A stretch of 64,000 nt of DNA from the NCBI RefSeq assembly GCF_035222485.1, contig NW_026946671.1, positions 1,364,001 to 1,428,000 on the forward strand, given 5' to 3'. Below are positions 58,667 to 64,000 of this stretch, piece after piece. A program made the translations under genes and the position numbers. The DNA comes from Podospora pseudoanserina. Its lineage: Eukaryota > Ascomycota > Sordariomycetes > Sordariales > Podosporaceae. Each line of letters opens with the position of its first letter. Within the stretch, counting starts at the first letter, position 1. The notes beneath the pieces are model-generated. The model made no database searches, was not told the origin of the DNA, and saw nothing but the letters and a program-made list of their open reading frames with translations.

Positions 58667-59857
58667 GATGATGAGCTTGTGTATGTGTATCTTGTGTGAG
58701 ATGTCGAAATGTGTTGGGGGTTCTGGTCGAAGTTCAGACCATGGACGTGGATCAAAGTGTGATGCGTGGTAGAAGTCGCCGAGGATATTTGGAAGCTGAA
58801 GAAGATATTCATAAATATGGATGGAGGAATGAGAGTAATTCAATAGGAGAGGGAGAAAAGTTTGAGGGGATAATATCTTATCGTGCTAACTTTTTTGTCT
58901 GCTCCTTCCTAGATATTCATGGCGTAGAAGGGATGGAATGGACTGTGGTGTAGTTTGATCAAGATATGGTGTGAGTTCTGAAGCTGGTACGTGGGCGAAG
59001 CTCTCAAAGATATGTAAGTTGGGATGAGTAGGTATTGATATGTCAATAGGAACAGTGCTGGTATGAATAGGGGTCAGTAAAGACTGTCAGAGACTGCTGA
59101 ATCATAATCTTCTGTGCTCCGTGATGGCTTCGTCAGCTTGCTGCCTTTAAGAGCAGAGAAGATAATAATGTGTCCTTGGACCGAACGGGTGTGGACAAGA
59201 CTCGCAGGAACTTGCCAGGAAATTGCCACAAAAAAGGTGAGCTGCCCCTTATCGTGATGGCTTCGCTGGCTTGCTCTTTCCTCAAGACGACGATAGATCG
59301 GATGAAGGAAATCTGAAAGATGCCGCCAGTATGTGAGACCTCGAAAGATAGTCAACAGATGTCAAAGAAGAATAAGTAGGCGTGTAAATTGTATTAGAAT
59401 GCATGATAGAATATCTCGAATACCTATCGACGACCTCCTCGACCGGTCACCATCTCAGGGACTCTGTTGTGAACAGACGAATGAATGAATGTCTGTCCGT
59501 CGGTAGCTTCTGCTTCGGTCAAGCGAGACTGATGGTAAATAGTGTGAGTAAGAATGCTGGAATGATGTGGTACAGGTGAAGTTGTGGGTGAGGATCGAAA
59601 AGACTTGAGATAATGATCTCAGAATATCGCCAACCTCAAAGTAAAAGAGGCCGCTCCTTCCTGCCCAGGTCAATTACCCTGCCTTGTTGAGAAATAAGAT
59701 GACGTTGGCTTTAATACTTGGAATGGCAAGAACGGGCTGCTACCAGAGACGGAGGGCGCGATCGAGTATAGCCCATCAAGACGCCATATAAAAGATGCTA
59801 ACCAAAGACACCAAACAGACATCATGAATACGCCCTCTCATATCTATGCCACAGGAA
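58667..59857. other. Intergenic: BRCT gene promoter and USE1 3' region
   Basis: No supported gene. A 23-bp direct repeat with three mismatches occurs at 59120-59142 and 59253-59275 (CGTGATGGCTTCG core). Confidence 0.5.
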
Positions 59858-60946
59858 TTAAAACCTCAACTTGGGCATGACAAAGACCACCAAAACCAAC
59901 ACCATCATCAACCCATACACAATCGCATACAACCTCATCCTCCCCCACCACCCCTCCCCCTCCGTCATCCTCTGCAGCGTCGTCATCCTTTTTGTGACAG
60001 CATCCATCCCCTCCCCTGTCTTGTTCATCCCCTCCCCCGCCTTCTCCACTACCTCCTTATCCTCTTCCAAACTCATCGAAAACGCCTGCGAGGATGCCTT
60101 AAGCTGGGATGCAAGCTGCAAAATAGACTCCGACAAGGCATCCTGTTCCGCCCGCTGGTGGTCAAGAATAGCTTCCGTCGTCGTCACCGCCGAGAGAGCA
60201 GTCGTAGGCGCAGCCTTATTGTTCCTGTCCCTAAACAGCGCAGAAGAGGAAGATATCGCCGGCGGCTTGTCCTCTTTCGTCGGCCCATCATCCCGACCCT
60301 TCCTCGGCCGAAGCTCAGCCTTCGTTTCCGTCGTTGATTGTGCAGCCGCTATCCCAGCCTGTAAATTCTCCTGAGAAGGCGTATGCACCGGCGGCGGCGG
60401 TAGCCTCGGCAGCCTTGGCCCGCCCTGAAACTGCGGCGTCCCCAACACCCCATCGTCATCATCATCCTCATCCAGCTCCTCCCCATCCGTCGGTCTCGAA
60501 ATGGAATCCTGACTCTCACTCGCACTCGGCGTAACAATGATATCAGCCAGAATATCCTCCCCTTCCGAAGTATCATCCTCATTCTCCTCCTCAGTATCCC
60601 GCCTGCTCCCCACCTCAGCCAAATCAGCCAGCCGTTCCGCCAACTGCTCAAGCAACTCCCGTTTTCGCACGAGATCCCCCTGGAGATCCTGCCGGCGCGC
60701 ATAGATCTTGATACCCAGGGTGTCTTGCTCGACCTTTGTGAGCAGCGACCGGGCATAAGTGATATTTCGCAGCACCTTTTCTCTTTCAAACTCGCTCTCT
60801 TTGAGCCTGGCTTCCCGTTCGGCGTCGGCGTGGAGGATGGTGCGCTGGAGGCGGTTGAGCAGTAGGGTGAGGTCCGTCAGGGGATCGCTGCCGTTCTTGT
60901 TGGTAACTGGCGATATCGCCGTCACTCCGGGTATGAATCGAACCAT
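59858..60946 (-). CDS. USE1: Use1, SNARE of Golgi-to-ER retrograde transport
   Basis: Single exon, 362 residues, ATG 60946. N-terminal coiled region TLLLNRLQRTILHADAEREA and EFEREKVLRNITYARSLL match the Use1 N-terminal domain. The middle (about 115-235) is acidic, then Pro-rich (LPRLPPPPVHTP) and disordered. The SNARE motif lies at about 260-330 (LDHQRAEQDALSESILQLAS onward), followed by EGEGWWGRMRLYAIVYGL and a C-terminal membrane anchor ending VFVMPKLRF. Use1 pairs with Ufe1, Sec20 and Sec22 at the ER membrane. Tail-anchored topology fits. Complete. Confidence 0.92.
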   Translation of the reverse strand: MVRFIPGVTAISPVTNKNGSDPLTDLTLLLNRLQRTILHADAEREARLKESEFEREKVLRNITYARSLLTKVEQDTLGIKIYARRQDLQGDLVRKRELLEQLAERLADLAEVGSRRDTEEENEDDTSEGEDILADIIVTPSASESQDSISRPTDGEELDEDDDDDGVLGTPQFQGGPRLPRLPPPPVHTPSQENLQAGIAAAQSTTETKAELRPRKGRDDGPTKEDKPPAISSSSALFRDRNNKAAPTTALSAVTTTEAILDHQRAEQDALSESILQLASQLKASSQAFSMSLEEDKEVVEKAGEGMNKTGEGMDAVTKRMTTLQRMTEGEGWWGRMRLYAIVYGLMMVLVLVVFVMPKLRF

Positions 60947-61484
60947 GGTGTCGGTTGGTGGGTGTGAAGTCGTTTGTTTCTAGGGTTGCAAAGTTGAAGG
61001 TGTCAGATGTCGAGGTTAAACAGTTGTTCGTTGCTGGCTGGCGAGCGCTATGGACACTTGGCGGAGCTCCCCAAGCTCCCGCTGCGGCCTGACATCACTC
61101 TGCGACGGTAACCCTAACCCTTGTCAGGGGGTACAACATTGGTACGTATGCAGCAGCCAAAGAACAACTTATACGACCACGTCCGTTAACGTTATTAAGA
61201 AAGATTCAAAGAAGTCGGTCACCCCCATAGGATTAACCAATACTCGATATATAACAGTGTGTTGGACTTTCGTGGCGATGAAATGCTAACGGATCAGTAT
61301 CGTACGGTAAGCCAATAGAGGTTGACATGTGCCCAACCATCATCGTTAAGTATTTTTACCAATCGTTCAACTCCTTCTGATGTTCAATCCATGTTGTAAG
61401 GTGTAGCTGGGTAAGACCTCTGTCATAGTATGGGATTTGTCTTCGGCGCCTTCCTTAAGATACCAGCATCAACATACGAGTCCC
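60947..61484. other. Intergenic: USE1 promoter and 3' end of CorA-like gene
   Basis: No gene. A short run GTAACCCTAACCCTT at 61107-61121 resembles two telomere-type units but is too short to mean more. Confidence 0.5.
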
Positions 61485-64000
61485 CTACTTGATACCATCC
61501 GTAGTGCTAGAACCCACATGAGAAGTAGCCTTCGCCTCCTGCCGCCTATGTAGACCCCCCGAGCCGATCACCGTAGTGATCGTCACCCCTTTTTGACCGA
61601 CATCACCGTCCCTATTCTCCACTCCCGACCGAAACTGAGAATTGTCAACACCAACCAAGGTGACACCACCCCCAATCTCAGGATCCCGCTGCTTGGTCTT
61701 GACCGCCCGATCGCCCCGCCTCTTCACCCAACTTTTGCCTGCCTTCAAACCGTCACTTGTACTCCTCACCGTGAGCCCCATGATCTCTTTGAAGCTATTC
61801 AGCAAATTCTGCCACCGTTGGTCACGAGTTCGTTTGTCAAGATTGAAAGCCAGGAACACCGATGGAATGATTAGGCCAACAGAAATCGAAACTATTTTCC
61901 CAAGACGGTCAGTGAGTGTGCAGCGAGCCTAGCGACCTGTTTCTATACGCACATATGATGATGAGGACGAATTTCAACGACAGGTTCCCGGTATCGCCAC
62001 GTGGAAATTCCTCAACCTCTATGGTCAAAAAGGAGGCCATGAATGATAGCGGAAGCTGTATTTCCGGTCAGCGAAGCTGCTCAAGTGCAAATAACTTCAG
62101 GTTACAAGGGGAAACTTACAAAGATAATGGTTGCAACAGTAAAGTACATGATCGTCTTGCCCTGCCTGTCATTCTCATCGTTGATCTTGTAGATTCCCCT
62201 CGTCAGCTGGAGGTTAGCCTGCTTGTGCTTCAAATCCAGTAGTTGTTCAATCTAAGCAGCAGTCATCTTATTAGTACAAGCTTCGCGAACAACACGGAAG
62301 GCAACCATGTTGACTTACCGCTTGGATAGCTCTTTCAGCAAACTTTTCCAGGCGCACGACCTCTGCAATGTTGCGAGTAACAACCTCCAGCATTGGCGAA
62401 TGGTACTTCTGCCGATCCGAATCCTGTTCGATCCCTGCATTGGTGTAAATAATATCTGGGGTTCGTCTCCGGGAAGGCGAGCGGAACCCCCTAGAAGGCG
62501 GGTAGGGGTTGCCTCTTCTAAATGGGGGGCTGGAGCTTCGGCGTCTGAAAGGTGGGCTAACAGTGCGTCTCGAGAAAGCACGGCTGTCATCTCGACTTCT
62601 GAATGGAGGCGGCGGCCTGAGGTTCCGCTCTTGCTCTAGAATCATGGTGTTTCTTTGCTCTTCAAAGTCTTCGAGAATATGATCTAGAGTCTCCACAATG
62701 TTCTTCTGTATATGGAAAATCGATGAGATGATGTGAAGCTCATCGCGAATGTCCTTGATCTTTCTCAAGTCTTCAATATCGGCTTTGATGTCAATCATGG
62801 CGTTCAACTTCTTGGGAACCCCATCAAACTCGGCATGTGCCGATAGAGCCTTTGATTCGCCTGCCTTGTTGTCGGACGAAGCGTCAGGCTGTTCCTCATC
62901 GGCAGTTGGAATGTTGTTTTGAAAAGACAGGAAGCGGTTGGTCTCATCCTCAGTCTGGTGGCACAGGTTTGTTAGAATGAGTCACAGTTAATGCCGGGGA
63001 CAGTTTAAAAGAGGGAGGCTCACAATTTCACCAATTGATGTCCGATATATCTCGACAAACTGAACCAACTCATTCCGGTTACTCATAGGATCAAAGTATA
63101 TCCGAGCACACTCTGCGACTATGATTTTTGCCAGTTCGTCAACCGATGCATCACCTTTCGCTGACTGCTCGCGAAATCGATCAAAAATATTAGATACCAG
63201 TGATGTCATAATCTTCGAGGTTTTTGTCGTCATCCTGTTGGATCGTTGTGGAAAGGCAGTGATAATGGTTCTCGGCGATTTCCCACACTTTGGCAGCACC
63301 CACATCCATAGCTGGTCTACCATGGTAATTGTGGGTTTCAAATCCTCTGACTCTTTCGAGTGTAGGGTCTGTCGTCTTTCATTAAAGTACCTCAAGGAGG
63401 TCTGGTCCTGGTCACGTTTCTCCGTGTCCGCGAGCGTGTGGTAGTAGAATTGGTCGAGCGTACGTCGACCATGCAGCGGGTGCTCTTCGTCGAGGTAGGC
63501 CCAATACAGCTTTTCGGTTCCGCAGAGACTCCTATCATCAAGTGCTGTTCGGACGAAGTTACGGCGATACTCTTTGGCGGCATCCTCGGTCGGAAATATC
63601 TTCTTCTTGGCTTCGGACTTTTTTACCAGGACGTCTTTGAGCTTTCGCTGTTCTTCTTCCTGCTCCCAATGCAAATACGGCATCTGTGGTCAGCTGGTTA
63701 GTTCACTGTGAACCATGCTATCTAAAGAGCAAGGAGATGGCAAGACTGGACGCCAACTACTCACAAAAAGGACCAAGCCTTGTTCAGTTGGATCTTCTTC
63801 GGCTGCGAGTGTCAAACCGGCTTAGTTAGCCACTGTCGAAAGTCCCAGAGAATCTATGTCCGAGGAATCGAGGCTTACGAAAGGCGAACGGACGACACGC
63901 CGGACGCATGAACCTTGCGTGGTACTGCCCATCTTGTGACTTGTGTTGATGCTGCTCCCACAACCTTGGTTTCAAAACAACATTGGCTCGCCAGCCCTCT
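61485..64000 (-). CDS. CorA-like Mg2+ transporter-type membrane protein, 5' end outside window
   Basis: Exons in transcript order: 64000-63879 (partial), 63802-63765, 63683-63024, 62954-62319, 62251-62120, 62055-61953, 61891-61485; six introns of 61-81 bp. The visible product is about 698 residues. Blocks RRTLDQFYYHTLADTEKRDQ and TMVDQLWMWVLPK followed by TIITAFPQR are typical of the large fungal CorA-like family, often fused to ankyrin repeats. A long helix (DIEDLRKIKDIRDELHII) and an Arg/Ser/Pro insert with repeated SPPFRR units follow. Two C-terminal helices are made across three splices: TIMYFTVATIIFLPLSFMAS and SLKFVLIIIFSISVGLIIPS. The usual GMN pore motif after the first helix is absent (FLTIEVEEF instead), so magnesium transport is doubtful. 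Upstream residues VVLKPRLWEQHQHKSQ continue to the window edge. Confidence 0.82.

Noticed and set aside
61107-61121. Telomere-like CCCTAA units
   Set aside because: Only about two units, interstitial and without flanking subtelomeric features.
1-64000. Search for tRNA B-box (GGTTCGANTCC) and A-box pairs, rRNA and CRISPR-type spaced repeats
   Set aside because: Partial B-box-like strings (e.g. near 6142, 26310 and in the ATG1 intron at 42668) lack a matching A-box and acceptor stem; no spaced identical repeats were found.

Overview
The window is nuclear DNA of a filamentous ascomycete, most likely a Sordariomycete (Sordariales-like). The evidence is: short GT-AG introns of about 50-130 bp with CTAAC/CTGAC-type branch points, GC-rich coding sequence, a HET (heterokaryon incompatibility) protein, a trifunctional TrpG-TrpC-TrpF fusion, a Nup188 of the size known from Chaetomium, and CT/CA-rich intergenic DNA. 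Seventeen protein genes are supported; those at the two ends are cut by the window. No rRNA, tRNA, CRISPR array or intact transposon was recognised.

Left part (1-8 kb): the C-terminal part of a HET-domain protein, a DUF7702-like multi-pass membrane protein, KTI12 (Elongator-associated P-loop protein), a proline-rich cytosolic subtilase whose C terminus is broken by a one-base frame change in a G run, and a five-exon allantoate-permease-type MFS transporter. Middle left (10-24 kb): a Sac7-type RhoGAP, TIM9, SEC63, and a TPR/J-domain co-chaperone whose stop codon is followed in frame by 95 sense codons encoding a membrane-anchor-like tail. Middle (25-38 kb): a myosin-regulatory-light-chain-like EF-hand protein, AFI1/MesA (polarity axis), S-formylglutathione hydrolase with a mitochondrial-type N-terminal extension, a small secreted eight-cysteine protein, GPI10 and ornithine aminotransferase. 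Right (38-64 kb): a 4.9-kb non-coding stretch with two hairpins, then ATG1, NUP188, the tryptophan trifunctional gene, a BRCT/WGR-like protein, USE1 and a CorA-like membrane protein running off the end.

There is no operon or obvious biosynthetic cluster. Most genes are conserved housekeeping: protein import and translocation (TIM9, SEC63), ER/Golgi trafficking (USE1, GPI10), polarity and cytoskeleton (Sac7-type GAP, AFI1, light chain), autophagy (ATG1), nuclear pore (NUP188) and amino acid or C1 metabolism. Genes that could belong to lineage-specific or allorecognition/immune repertoires are at the ends (HET protein, subtilase, CorA-like protein) plus the secreted cysteine-rich protein.

Gene models were assembled by hand from splice signals, reading phase and family motifs. 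Exon coordinates are in the entries. A striking genome-style feature is that nearly every gene switches from C-rich codons at its 5' end to G-rich codons at its 3' end on the coding strand.
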